From the NCBI RefSeq assembly GCF_002575655.3, contig NC_053036.3:195890788-195954787 (forward strand): a stretch of DNA of 64,000 nucleotides. Direction: 5' to 3'. This stretch comes from Aegilops tauschii subsp. strangulata. Taxonomy: Eukaryota; Streptophyta; Magnoliopsida; Poales; Poaceae. Below are positions 1 through 12,509 of the stretch, piece by piece (position 1 is the stretch's first letter; the number at the start of each line of letters is the position of its first letter). Position numbers and translations under genes: made by a program. The notes beneath the pieces were generated by a model. It was not told the origin of the DNA. It was given only the letters and a program-made list of their open reading frames with translations, and made no database searches.

Positions 1-304
1 GGAAAATACTTCAAGCGCGTCAAGCTAAGTTTTTCCTACGTGCCCATATAAAACATTGATATTGCGACGCGGCACGGGAATGATAAACACAACATAACAA
101 CTTGGAAATCATAGTTTGTTGCACGCCCCGACGGGGCCCCATACTTGTCTCTCTCATTGCAGGAAGGAAAAGAAGAACGAAACAAAAGCGGCGTGTGCCC
201 CCACAGCAGCTCGCAAGGACGGTCCCATGGCGCTCTCCCGAGCTCAGTCGGACCCTTCCTCGCGCTTCACTGGGGCACGGCGGCGAGACGACCCGCTGCC
301 ACCT

Positions 305-1017
305 TCAAAGCGAGCGCGGCGGCTGGTCGTAGCCACCACTGCTGGAGCTGTCGCCGGAGGGTGAACCGCCGTAGCTGGGCACGAGATCGTCCTCACCCTC
401 ATCCCGACCGTCACCAAGGCCAAGCACTTCGTCGCCGTCGTTGTCCTCGAGGCAGCACCCGGCGCGGCGGCCGTCTTCTCCGAACACCCTCACGTAGAGG
501 GTCGCGTTGCCATCGTACTTGAAGTAGAGGGTGCACCGTCTACCCAGGCCACGCGCGCGGGCAAACGTCTGCCAGCTGCGAGCCAGAGCCACATTGCCAG
601 CGACGGAGGTCTCGACCGCGACCCACGAAGCTTTGCTGCAACACCCGTCCGCCTGCAGCCAGAGCCCGCCTAGACCCGTGGCCGGCAGTTCGCCGGTGAA
701 GAAGCGCGGGAGCTGAAGCCAGGAGCCGGCAGGGTTCTCCGACCACACCACGAACTCCGGTAGCACCTCCACCGAGTGGAAGCACGGCCGGGGAGGCCGT
801 GCGACCATGGTGCGCCTCCCTTCATCGATGGGGCTGCTTTGACATAGGCGGCTCGCACCGCGCGAAGGGGCACCGCCGCAGCCGCGGGGGGCCGTGGCGG
901 GGGTCGCGGAGTGCTTGCGAGGACGACCGTGTCCACATGCTTGGGCGGCGGAGAGCCGGGCCCCTCCTGGTGAGCCTTCCCCTTCTCCGCGGCCGAAAAC
1001 CTCTTCGCAGGCGCCAT
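305..1017 (-). pseudogene. B3 DNA-binding-domain-like gene, frameshifted
   Basis: The frame opens at an ATG at 1017-1015 in good plant context (CCATGGCG) with MAPAKRFSAAEKGKA, then a proline-rich stretch. Near 808-818 the coding signal moves to another frame, which continues with LPRFFTGELP, WVAVETSVAG, a Trp-x-x-Phe motif (SWQTFARARGL) and LYFKYDGNATLYVRVF, and stops at 305. The order (aromatic-rich start, W-V-V strand, L..W..F helix, F.YDGN..F strand) is that of the REM-type plant B3 domain, a transcription-factor fold that binds DNA. The C-terminal tail is acidic and Ser/Gly rich. A one-base frame break separates the halves; alternatively translation starts at the ATG at 808. It lies antisense inside the 3' end of a gypsy element, so it is probably a captured, multiplied copy. 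Domain call likely; function in the cell unknown. Confidence 0.6.
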
Positions 1018-1101
1018 GGGAGTCGCTATTGGCAATGGAGCAAGGGAGGAGAAGCGAGCGAAATGGGAAGAGATGGGCGACGGGGGCTCTGCCCCCTCCT
1101 C

Positions 1102-1108
1102 ATTTATA
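1102..1108 (-). promoter_or_regulatory. TATA box for the antisense B3-like gene
   Basis: On the minus strand the sequence reads CTATAAATGAGG, with TATAAAT at 1108-1102. It is about 85 bases upstream of the ATG at 1017, a normal distance for a short plant 5' leader. It lies about 240 bp inside the 3' LTR of the host element and points inward. No intron is evident between it and the ATG. Bases 1109-1330 upstream are GC-rich and hold no other feature I can name. Confidence 0.5.
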
Positions 1109-1330
1109 GCAGGAGAAGGCCAACCAGCGCCCCCACGATCACAGGTAATGATGGTTTTTCCTTGCATGCAGCAGGGACTCGTCAAGTCGGGCAGTTGCCG
1201 AGGCAGCATGGGGAAGCGGAGGCACCCACGTCCAATCAATCACCACAGGTCGACCAAGGCCGCAGGCTGTTGGGCCCGCGGCGCTCCGCACTTGCCCTTT
1301 GGCTTCGCCTCGAAGCCAAGTCCGAGCACG

Positions 1331-1349
1331 CCTTGGGCCCGGGGGCTAC
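1331..1349 (+). other. Polypurine-tract-like sequence before the 3' LTR
   Basis: A G-rich stretch ending GGGGGCTAC lies directly before the LTR start. In gypsy elements the RNase H-resistant purine primer for plus-strand DNA synthesis occupies this place. It fixes the element as plus-oriented. Confidence 0.55.
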
Positions 1350-2230
1350 TATCGGCGTTCTGGGAATGGGGGTCCCCAGACTTGCCTGCCTACGGCCCGC
1401 GGCGTGGCTCCACTCGCGGCCCAGTACGGCTCATCTTCACCAACAAACGCTAAAGACCCTCGCGAGGGGCCAAACCTCGCTAGGCGGACGTCACAAGACC
1501 TCCTCGGGCGCGGCCTCACCAGACTGGCTCGTGCGGGGCGGAGAGATCAAGGCAAGGCGAACCTCGCGAGGTTCCTACGACGTCAGCCATGACGACCAAG
1601 ACCAGGCAGGCGCCAGCGCACACAGAGTCCTTGTTTCCTCTTTGGTGCTAAGGAGGCAAGCGCATGCGAGGAGTACCGAGGCATCAGCCAAAGGTTTCCA
1701 TATCGGTGCAACGAGACCAAGACTAGCAGGACGGCAGGACGGAGGTCACCGTGGAGCCCAAAACGGCGTCACCACCAGAGCCTTTGGCAGGCAAAGACCA
1801 CCTTTAGTCAGGATAACTTGTACTAGCTGTCCCCCTTCAAATTGGCCGTTGTTGGCTCCCTTCCCGCTCAATATTTGGGGAGAGGACCAGGGCCTCTATA
1901 AATAGGACTAGCCACCACAGTAGGTGGCAACTGATTCAGATCATCCTCACACTCGCCAAGCACAAGAACACCTCGTCTCAGGAGGCTGTTCTTCCCCTTG
2001 TACTGTTCATCCTCAGCCCAAGAGGCAATCCACCACACCACACTGGAGCAGGGTATTACACCACAACGGTGGCCCAAACTAGTATAAATCTCGTGTCTCT
2101 TGTGTTGCGAGTTCGTTGAGCTAGGCTTTGAGATTGCGGCGAGGTTGAGGGTGTGATTAGGTAGGGGAAATCTTCATGCGCACCCCTGTGTTCGAACATC
2201 AAGGGTTCTGCCGGAACCCGAAATCCGACA
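1350..2230 (+). repeat. 3' LTR, 881 bp, of the gypsy element
   Basis: The right end is CCGACA and the left end TATCGG; the usual inverted termini would be TGTCGG/CCGACA, so the first dinucleotide appears mutated. A TATA box (TATAAATA) lies at 1897-1904 with a C/A-rich putative leader after it, giving U3 about 540 bp and R-U5 about 330 bp. No long coding frame inside deserves belief. The family was not identified with certainty. Confidence 0.7.
1897..1904 (+). promoter_or_regulatory. TATA box in the LTR
   Basis: TATAAATA in the context CCTCTATAAATAGG. It is the expected core promoter of the LTR; transcription would start about 30 bases downstream and run toward 2230. Confidence 0.6.
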
Positions 2231-2917
2231 AAACTTAGGTGTTATACCTGACTCCTTACCTTCGTCGAGTTCCCAATCTTCAGAGTTGCGTTTAATTCTT
2301 TCCAAAAAATCTCATTTGAATTCAATAGTCTTCATCATAAAAGAACCAGTTCAAGAAGTATCGAGCATGTAGCGATTATTGAGAGAAAGCCGAGCATAAA
2401 ATTTTTGAATAAAAATTTCTGTTGAGAGCTCATGATTGGGGCATGAATATAACATTGACTTAAGCCTCCCCCAAGCTTGAGCGATACTTTCTCCTTCGGG
2501 AGGCCAAAAATTATATATATAATTACGATCACGATGAACCAGATGCATAGGATAAAACTTCTGATGAAATTCCAATTTCAATCGATTGTAGTTCCATGAT
2601 CCAATATCATCACATAGCCTAAACCATGTCAATGCCCTTTCCTTCAAAGATAAAGGGAAGACCTTCTTCTTGATAACATCCTCGGGCATACCTGCAAGCT
2701 TAAATAATCCACAAACTTCATCCACATAGATTAGGTGCAAATCGGGATGCAATGTTCCATCTCCTGTAAAAGTATTAGCTAGCAGTTTTTCTAACATACC
2801 TGAGGGAATTTCAAAATAAACATTTTCAGTAGGTTCAGTAGGTTGAGGAGCAACTCTTTGCTCTACTGGTCGGGGTGAAAATACCCCGAACAGGCCGCTC
2901 AAAGGATTATGTTCCAT
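2231..2917 (-). pseudogene. gag: gag fragment of Athila-like element 1
   Basis: ATG at 2917-2915. The first 188 codons are open and include the retrotransposon gag core: WFRLCDDIGSWNYNRLKLEF followed by FYPMHLV and a late ESIAQAWGRLKSML stretch, which match the capsid-type Retrotrans_gag pattern (a W near the helix, then a conserved F..KF). TGA stops occur at 2353-2351 and 2314-2312, yet the same frame stays recognisable as far as 2231 (for example RNSEDWELDEGKESG). It is then cut off by the LTR at 2230. Gag would form the cytoplasmic particle that packages element RNA; this copy cannot make a full protein. Confidence 0.75.
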
Positions 2918-2995
2918 AGTAACAAGTGACAGTAAATTTCAGCACACTACATAAATTTTTCCTTACCAAATTCCACCTACCAAAGGCGCTTCACT

Positions 2996-3012
2996 CCGTG
3001 ACAACGGCGCCA
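2996..3012 (-). other. Primer-binding site (tRNA-Asp)
   Basis: On the minus strand TGGCGCCGTTG starts 11 bases after the LTR end. It is complementary to the 3' end of plant tRNA-Asp; 14 of 17 positions agree by eye, the first 11 perfectly. This is the usual primer of Athila-clade elements. Confidence 0.75.
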
Positions 3013-3023
3013 GAAAAGAGTCT

Positions 3024-3880
3024 TGATGACCCACAAGTATAGGGGATCTATCGTAGTCCTTTCGATAAGTAAGAGTGTCGAACCCAATGAGGAGCAGAAG
3101 GAAATGACAAGCGGTTTCCAGTAAGGTATTCTCTGCAAGCATTGAAATTATCGGTAACAGATAGTTTTGTGATAAGGTAATTTGTAATGGGTAGCAAGTA
3201 ATAAAAGTAAACAAGGTGCAGCAAGATGGCCAAATCCTTTTTGTAGCAAAGGACAAGCCTGGGCGGAAAGGAAAACGCTCCCGAGGACACAGCTTATGAT
3301 TAACCCCTATTGCAAGCATCCACAACTACAAAAGAAGTATTAAGGTAAACCTAACCATAGCATGAAACATATGGATCCAAATCAGCCCCTTACGAAGCAA
3401 CACATAAACTAGGGTTTAAGCTTCTGTCACTCTAGCTACCCATCTTCTACTTATTACATCCCAATGCCTTCCCCTAGGCCCAAACAATGGTGAAGTGTCA
3501 TGTGGTCGACGTTCCCATAACACCACTAGAGGAAAGACAACATACATCTCATCAAAATATCGAACGAATACCAAATTCACATGACTACCTATAGCAAGAA
3601 TTCTCCCATGTCCTCAGGAACAAACGTAACTACTCACAAATCATATTCATGTTCATAATCAGAGGGGTATTAATATGCATAAAGGATCTGAACATACGAT
3701 CTTCCACCAAATAAACCAACTAGCATCAACTACACGGAGTAATCAACCGGCATTCTCCCTCTTCATGTAAACCTTGTAAAATAAGAAAGAATAGGCATAA
3801 GTATTGTGACATAATGTGTAATAACAGCCCATAATGCAATAAATATCGATATAAAAGCATGATGCAAAATGGACGTATCA
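3024..3880 (-). repeat. 5' LTR of Athila-like element 1, internally deleted
   Basis: Bounded by TGATGACCCAC on the plus strand at 3024 and GACGTATCA at 3872-3880, the paired TG/CA ends of this LTR type. Just before 3747 the sequence reads GGAGTAATCAA and then jumps to CCGGCATTCTCC. In the three neighbouring LTR fragments the same CCGGCATTCTCC is preceded by different LTR sequence ending CCAGAATTCCAACTA. So this LTR lacks a middle portion. Its last 134 bases (3747-3880) are shared with the tandem units. Confidence 0.75.
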
Positions 3881-5274
3881 CGGGGCACCGTTGATTGCCG
3901 GCAAAACATTGAGATGCCTGGTTTTTAAATTCTAGTAAATCCAAAACTCGTCTGAAATTCATGAAACTTGGCATGCTATCATGGAGCGGCATCAACATGC
4001 CGTGGTACAAATTTTGTCCCATTTGGGGCAGGTTTGGGTATATGCTTCTCACAAACCGGAGCTTCTCACAACAAGCATGATGGTTTTCGGTAAGGAAACG
4101 TCCCACCTTTGGGGATGAAACGATATCCATTGCCTCTTATTGCTTTCAAATTTTTTTCTCGTGTCAACATAGAACAACAGGAGTGTTGTGTGAATTTTTG
4201 TGATTTTTTGGGGTTCGTTTGGAAATTTTTATGCATTAACTGAGTTTTCAATGCGTTTATGTGCATAATTCAAATTTGAACTACATGCACATGCTCCAGT
4301 GCATATAAATTGGTTGAAAAATCAAATATGTGTCCTTGGGTGCATGCTTAGGTCCCATGCAAGAAATGGGAATGAATTTCAAACACCAGGGCACCGTTGA
4401 TTGCCGGCAAAACATTGAGATACCTGGGTTTCTAGTAAATCCAAAATTCTGTTAACCAGTCATGTGACACCACGTGTCTTGGTTTTAATGGCGGTAGGAG
4501 GTGCCGTGGGGACAGCTGCTTGACCTTGACTGAACGGGAGGCGTGCGAGCGCCGTCCGGTGCGCAGGCTGACCGAGAGGCATGCAAGCTGTCCTTGAGTG
4601 CGCAGGCTCACCGGGAAGCGTGCGAGCTGTACGCTGCGCAGGCTCACGGGGAAGCGAGCCCTTTGACTTCCATGGCCGCCCGCCTTGCTCGCATCCTCTC
4701 CATTAATGGCACCCAAGCCACAGTTTAATTTGCTTTTTATATATAAAACACTCATCGCAAACGTTTTAGTTAGAACATCCGTATGCAAACCGACAACATC
4801 CCCAGGAAGCCAAGAGAAAATGTGCCGAGCAGGATTTCTGCAGCTCTTGATCGCAAACATTTTAGATAGAACACCTATATGCAAAGTGAGAGCAGCGCAT
4901 GATTTGTGCATCTCTTCAACGCAAACGGTTGTTTTGGATGACCCGTGTGCAACCACGTACAAACAATTTGGTAAGATTTGTCAATCCTTGTTACACTGCG
5001 ATTTGTCAAAATACGAAGCTTAAAATCACTAGCAGTATCTAATTCTTGCAACTAAAATTCAGTAATTAAGCATAGATTTCATTCATAGATTAAGCAGTCG
5101 TTCTTAATTTATACAAACAGTTCAACTCGACAGCTGAACCGACCAAACTTTTCCCCAATTGTTGCCAACCACGTACTGAAATAGCTAGTTCAACTATATA
5201 TACTAGCTAATTTGAAGTACGTTGTACAGTTCCACCACATCTATAGTCAGATGAACTGAAAAAATAGCCCTAAA

Positions 5275-5343
<69 letters not shown>
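5275..5343. repeat. (TAC)23 microsatellite
   Basis: An uninterrupted run of 23 TAC triplets downstream of the stop of the minus-strand gene fragment at 5395. Confidence 0.98.
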
Positions 5344-5344
<1 letters not shown>

Positions 5345-5394
5345 GCACAGGGGCTTTGTACTACTTCCGGCTGCCTCTCCTCTGCCGAGCGCGC

Positions 5395-5682
5395 TCAGTA
5401 AGAGGCGGAGGAGGAGGAGCCTACCGACGAGCTAGGCAACCGCAATGCGGTGCCTGCCGGTAATGCAGCTTCAGCGACGCTCGCCCCGAACGCCCTCTGC
5501 TGCTCCAGACGACCCCTCTCGAAGCGGTGGTTCTCCTCATAGATCTCCTGATTCCTCGCCTCTGAGGCGGCGTGTGTCGTGGCCACTGCAGCGGTAAGGC
5601 TCATTGCGTGCTCGACGAGGCACTCCCCCTCCTCCCGCAGGAACTCGGTGTAGTGCGCAAGGTCGCTGTCGCACGTGCGGGC
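5395..5682 (-). pseudogene. Gene fragment, copy in tandem unit 1
   Basis: Same reading frame and stop as the fragment at 12108-12509, but its upstream part is replaced at 5682/5683 by LTR sequence, which brings an in-frame TGA a few codons upstream. Only about 95 codons of the original frame remain. Confidence 0.4.
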
Positions 5683-6106
5683 GGCGGTGCTTCATCTCGA
5701 AAGCTTGCTTCTGATTTTTTCCAAGGCGAAAGACTTCATATAGCCAAAGATGGGTACCGAAGGCCTGCCAGGGGGCCAACGAGGCAGGGGCGCGCCCAGG
5801 GGGTAGGGCGCGCCCCCACCCTCGTGGATGGAGGGTGGCCCCCCTCTGGTACTTTCTTCGCCCAATAATTTTTTATATTCTTAAACTGACTTCCGTGGAG
5901 TTTCAGGACTTTTGGAGTTGTGCATAATAGGTCTCTAATATTTGCTCCTTTTCCAGCCCAGAATTCCAACTACCGGCATTCTCCCTCTTCATGTAAACCT
6001 TGTAAAATAAGAAAGAATAGGCATAAGTATTGTGACATAATGTGTAATAACAGCCCATAATGCAATAAATATCGATATAAAAGCATGATGCAAAATGGAC
6101 ATATCA
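5683..6106 (-). repeat. LTR-end fragment in the array (1 of 3), 424 bp
   Basis: Contains CGAAAGCTTGCTTCTGATTT, GGGCGCGCCC-rich sequence, and the closing segment through the LTR end TATCA. It is the last part of an Athila-type LTR as read on the plus strand. It starts at a microhomology junction rather than an LTR terminus. Confidence 0.85.
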
Positions 6107-7500
6107 CGGGGCACCGTTGATTGCCGGCAAAACATTGAGATGCCTGGTTTTTAAATTCTAGTAAATCCAAAACTCGTCTGAAATTCATGAAACTTGGCAT
6201 GCTATCATGGAGCGGCATCAACATGCCGTGGTACAAATTTTGTCCCATTTGGGGCAGGTTTGGGTATATGCTTCTCACAAACCGGAGCTTCTCACAACAA
6301 GCATGATGGTTTTCGGTAAGGAAACGTCCCACCTTTGGGGATGAAACGATATCCATTGCCTCTTATTGCTTTCAAATTTTTTTCTCGTGTCAACATAGAA
6401 CAACAGGAGTGTTGTGTGAATTTTTGTGATTTTTTGGGGTTCGTTTGGAAATTTTTATGCATTAACTGAGTTTTCAATGCGTTTATGTGCATAATTCAAA
6501 TTTGAACTACATGCACATGCTCCAGTGCATATAAATTGGTTGAAAAATCAAATATGTGTCCTTGGGTGCATGCTTAGGTCCCATGCAAGAAATGGGAATG
6601 AATTTCAAACACCAGGGCACCGTTGATTGCCGGCAAAACATTGAGATACCTGGGTTTCTAGTAAATCCAAAATTCTGTTAACCAGTCATGTGACACCACG
6701 TGTCTTGGTTTTAATGGCGGTAGGAGGTGCCGTGGGGACAGCTGCTTGACCTTGACTGAACGGGAGGCGTGCGAGCGCCGTCCGGTGCGCAGGCTGACCG
6801 AGAGGCTGCAAGCTGTCCTTGAGTGCGCAGGCTCACCGGGAAGCGTGCGAGCTGTACGCTGCGCAGGCTCACGGGGAAGCGAGCCCTTTGACTTCCATGG
6901 CCGCCCGCCTTGCTCGCATCCTCTCCATTAATGGCACCCAAGCCACAGTTTAATTTGCTTTTTATATATAAAACACTCATCGCAAACGTTTTAGTTAGAA
7001 CATCCGTATGCAAACCGACAACATCCCCAGAAAGCCAAGAGAAAATGTGCCGAGCAGGATTTCTGCAGCTCTTGATCGCAAACATTTTAGATAGAACACC
7101 TGTATGCAAAGTGAGAGCAGCGCATGATTTGTGCATCTCTTCAACGCAAACGGTTGTTTTGGATGACCCGTGTGCAACCACGTACAAACAATTTGGTAAG
7201 ATTTGTCAATCCTTGTTACACTGCGATTTGTCAAAATACGAAGCTTAAAATCACTAGCAGTATCTAATTCTTGCAACTAAAATTCAGTAATTAAGCATAG
7301 ATTTCATTCATAGATTAAGCAGTCGTTCTTAATTTATACAAACAGTTCAACTCGACAGCTGAACCGACCAAACTTTTCCCCAATTGTTGCCAACCACGTA
7401 CTGAAATAGCTAGTTCAACTATATATACTAGCTAATTTGAAGTACGTTGTACAGTTCCACCACATCTATAGTCAGATGAACTGAAAAAAATAGCCCTAAA

Positions 7501-7566
<66 letters not shown>
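7501..7566. repeat. (TAC)22 microsatellite
   Basis: An uninterrupted run of 22 TAC triplets at the equivalent place in copy 2. Confidence 0.98.
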
Positions 7567-7567
<1 letters not shown>

Positions 7568-7617
7568 GCACAGGGGCTTTGTACTACTTCCGGCTGCCTC
7601 TCCTCTGCCGAGCGCGC

Positions 7618-7905
7618 TCAGTAAGAGGCGGAGGAGGAGGAGCCTACCGACGAGCTAGGCAACCGCAATGCGGTGCCTGCCGGTAATGCAGCTTCAGCGA
7701 CGCTCGCCCCGAACGCCCTCTGCTGCTCCAGACGACCCCTCTCGAAGCGGTGGTTCTCCTCATAGATCTCCTGATTCCTCGCCTCTGAGGCGGCGTGTGT
7801 CGTGGCCACTGCAGCGGTAAGGCTCATTGCGTGCTCGACGAGGCACTCCCCCTCCTCCCGCAGGAACTCGGTGTAGTGCGCAAGGTCGCTGTCGCACGTG
7901 CGGGC
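7618..7905 (-). pseudogene. Gene fragment, copy in tandem unit 2
   Basis: Identical in layout to the copy at 5395-5682, truncated by the same LTR junction. Confidence 0.4.
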
Positions 7906-8329
7906 GGCGGTGCTTCATCTCGAAAGCTTGCTTCTGATTTTTTCCAAGGCGAAAGACTTCATATAGCCAAAGATGGGTACCGAAGGCCTGCCAGGGGGCC
8001 AACGAGGCAGGGGCGCGCCCAGGGGGTAGGGCGCGCCCCCACCCTCGTGGATGGAGGGTGGCCCCCCTCTGGTACTTTCTTCGCCCAATAATTTTTTATA
8101 TTCTTAAACTGACTTCCGTGGAGTTTCAGGACTTTTGGAGTTGTGCATAATAGGTCTCTAATATTTGCTCCTTTTCCAGCCCAGAATTCCAACTACCGGC
8201 ATTCTCCCTCTTCATGTAAACCTTGTAAAATAAGAAAGAATAGGCATAAGTATTGTGACATAATGTGTAATAACAGCCCATAATGCAATAAATATCGATA
8301 TAAAAGCATGATGCAAAATGGACGTATCA
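7906..8329 (-). repeat. LTR-end fragment in the array (2 of 3), 424 bp
   Basis: Same length and same left junction as the fragment at 5683, ending GACGTATCA. Confidence 0.85.
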
Positions 8330-9724
8330 CGGGGCACCGTTGATTGCCGGCAAAACATTGAGATGCCTGGTTTTTAAATTCTAGTAAATCCAAAACTCGT
8401 CTGAAATTCATGAAACTTGGCATGCTATCATGGAGCGGCATCAACATGCCGTGGTACAAATTTTGTCCCATTTGGGGCAGGTTTGGGTATATGCTTCTCA
8501 CAAACCGGAGCTTCTCACAACAAGCATGATGGTTTTCGGTAAGGAAACGTCCCACCTTTGGGGATGAAACGATATCCATTGCCTCTTATTGCTTTCAAAT
8601 TTTTTTCTCGTGTCAACATAGAACAACAGGAGTGTTGTGTGAATTTTTGTGATTTTTTGGGGTTCGTTTGGAAATTTTTATGCATTAACTGAGTTTTCAA
8701 TGCGTTTATGTGCATAATTCAAATTTGAACTACATGCACATGCTCCAGTGCATATAAATTGGTTGAAAAATCAAATATGTGTCCTTGGGTGCATGCTTAG
8801 GTCCCATGCAAGAAATGGGAATGAATTTCAAACACCAGGGCACCGTTGATTGCCGGCAAAACATTGAGATACCTGGGTTTCTAGTAAATCCAAAATTCTG
8901 TTAACCAGTCATGTGACACCACGTGTCTTGGTTTTAATGGCGGTAGGAGGTGCCGTGGGGACAGCTGCTTGACCTTGACTGAACGGGAGGCGTGCGAGCG
9001 CCGTCCGGTGCGCAGGCTGACCGAGAGGCATGCAAGCTGTCCTTGAGTGCGCAGGCTCACCGGGAAGCGTGCGAGCTGTACGCTGTGCAGGCTCACGGGG
9101 AAGCGAGCCCTTTGACTTCCATGGCCGCCCGCCTTGCTCGCATCCTCTCCATTAATGGCACCCAAGCCACAGTTTAATTTGCTTTTTATATATAAAACAC
9201 TCATCGCAAACGTTTTAGTTAGAACATCCATATGCAAACCGACAACATCCCCAGGAAGCCAAGAGAAAATGTGCCGAGCAGGATTTCTGCAGCTCTTGAT
9301 CGCAAACATTTTAGATAGAACACCTATATGCAAAGTGAGAGCAGCGCATGATTTGTGCATCTCTTCAACGCAAACGGTTGTTTTGGATGACCCGTGTGCA
9401 ACCACGTACAAACAATTTGGTAAGATTTGTCAATCCTTGTTACACTGCGATTTGTCAAAATACGAAGCTTAAAATCACTAGCAGTATCTAATTCTTGCAA
9501 CTAAAATTCAGTAATTAAGCATAGATTTCATTCATAGATTAAGCAGTCGTTCTTAATTTATACAAACAGTTCAACTCGACAGCTGAACCGACCAAACTTT
9601 TCCCCAATTGTTGCCAACCACGTACTGAAATAGCTAGTTCAACTATATATACTAGCTAATTTGAAGTACGTTGTACAGTTCCACCACATCTATAGTCAGA
9701 TGAACTGAAAAAAATAGCCCTAAA

Positions 9725-9772
<48 letters not shown>
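9725..9772. repeat. (TAC)16 microsatellite
   Basis: An uninterrupted run of 16 TAC triplets at the equivalent place in copy 3. Confidence 0.98.
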
Positions 9773-9773
<1 letters not shown>

Positions 9774-9823
9774 GCACAGGGGCTTTGTACTACTTCCGGC
9801 TGCCTCTCCTCTGCCGAGCGCGC

Positions 9824-10114
9824 TCAGTAAGAGGCGGAGGAGGAGGAGGAGCCTACCGACGAGCTAGGCAACCGCAATGCGGTGCCTGCCGGTAATGCAG
9901 CTTCAGCGACGCTCGCCCCGAACGCCCTCTGCTGCTCCAGACGACCCCTCTCGAAGCGGTGGTTCTCCTCATAGATCTCCTGATTCCTCGCCTCTGAGGC
10001 GGCGTGTGTCGTGGCCACTGCAGCGGTAAGGCTCATTGCGTGCTCGACGAGGCACTCCCCCTCCTCCCGCAGGAACTCGGTGTAGTGCGCAAGGTCGCTG
10101 TCGCACGTGCGGGC
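9824..10114 (-). pseudogene. Gene fragment, copy in tandem unit 3
   Basis: As the other truncated copies, with one extra Ser codon in the terminal serine tract from an additional GAG triplet on the plus strand. Confidence 0.4.
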
Positions 10115-10404
10115 GGCGGTGCTTCATCTCGAAAGCTTGCTTCTGATTTTTTCCAAGGCGAAAGACTTCATATAGCCAAAGATGGGTACCGAAGGCCTGC
10201 CAGGGGGCCAACGAGGCAGGGGCGCGCCCAGGGGGTAGGGCGCGCCCCCACCCTCGTGGATGGAGGGTGGCCCCCCTCTGGTACTTTCTTCGCCCAATAA
10301 TTTTTTATATTCTTAAACTGACTTCCGTGGAGTTTCAGGACTTTTGGAGTTGTGCATAATAGGTCTCTAATATTTGCTCCTTTTCCAGCCCAGAATTCCA
10401 ACTA

Positions 10405-12395
<1,991 letters not shown>

Positions 12396-12509
12396 ATCCA
12401 CCTCCGCCTCCTGCCTTCTGGCGGCGGTGGCGGAGCGGGTGATGACCCCGACGGTCGATGGTGGGTTGGTGGCCACGACAGCCGACGACGGGGGTGGCGG
12501 CCACGACCA

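Larger units (their letters stand above)
1..2230 (+). mobile_element. 3' part of a Ty3/gypsy LTR retrotransposon carrying an antisense gene
   Basis: The right border is an LTR end (CCGACA at 2225-2230) that abruptly interrupts the gag reading frame of the neighbouring element. No primer-binding site follows, so this is the 3' LTR of a plus-oriented element whose body lies to the left and runs off the window. A purine tract and an LTR start are visible at 1331-1350. The interior seen here has no pol; it holds a B3-like gene on the opposite strand. Bases 1-304 are the downstream flank of that gene with no other recognisable feature. If the insertion made a 5-bp target duplication, its right copy is 2231-2235; the left copy is outside the window. 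Confidence 0.7.
2231..3880 (-). mobile_element. 5' end of an Athila-like gypsy element (number 1), truncated by insertion
   Basis: Read on the minus strand: LTR (3880 to 3024), 11-base spacer, primer-binding site matching tRNA-Asp, then gag starting at 2917. The gag frame runs with two internal stops up to 2231, where the next gypsy element's LTR begins. The remainder of this element is not visible. LTR and gag resemble the Sabrina/WHAM-type Athila-clade families of Triticeae (from memory). Confidence 0.75.
3747..5972. repeat. Tandem unit, copy 1
   Basis: Starts within the LTR at 3024-3880 and continues through non-LTR sequence 3881-5682. The direct repeat beginning GGGCACCGTTGATTGCC occurs at about 3883 and 4389. 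A minisatellite with recurring GCGCAGGCT lies at about 4545-4660. The second LTR-derived segment runs from 5683. Several unbroken frames of 100-176 codons recur in all copies, but they contain no recognisable domain and are not called genes. Confidence 0.9.
5973..8195. repeat. Tandem unit, copy 2
   Basis: Same organisation as copy 1. Private differences seen by eye: GACATATCA instead of GACGTATCA at the LTR end (6106), loss of two bases in the minisatellite (GAGGCTGCAAG near 6804), and CAGAAAGCC for CAGGAAGCC near 7028. Confidence 0.9.
8196..10404. repeat. Tandem unit, copy 3
   Basis: Same organisation; shortest copy because its TAC tract has only 16 units. Private differences: CTGTGCAGG in the minisatellite near 9085, CATCCATATGC near 9230, and an extra GAG triplet near 9840. 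Confidence 0.9.

Noticed and set aside
799..1905. 368-codon plus-strand frame
   Set aside because: Runs through the opposite strand of the B3-like gene, the polypurine tract and the LTR; GC-rich composition explains the lack of stops and no domain is visible.
2996..3012. tRNA gene signals
   Set aside because: The tRNA-Asp, tRNA-Lys and tRNA-Met similarities at 2996, 26457, 32295 and 42554 are only 13-19 bases beside LTRs, i.e. primer sites; no cloverleaf could be drawn.
3726..4130. 134-codon minus frame repeated in each unit
   Set aside because: Crosses the LTR end into flank; no domain and it reads across a recombination junction.
4432..4962. 176-codon minus frame recurring in tandem units 1, 3 and 4 (158 codons in unit 2)
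   Set aside because: Recurrence comes from duplication; the repeated FPVSLR pattern is the translation of the GC-rich minisatellite, and the two-base indel in copy 2 changes the frame without sign of constraint.
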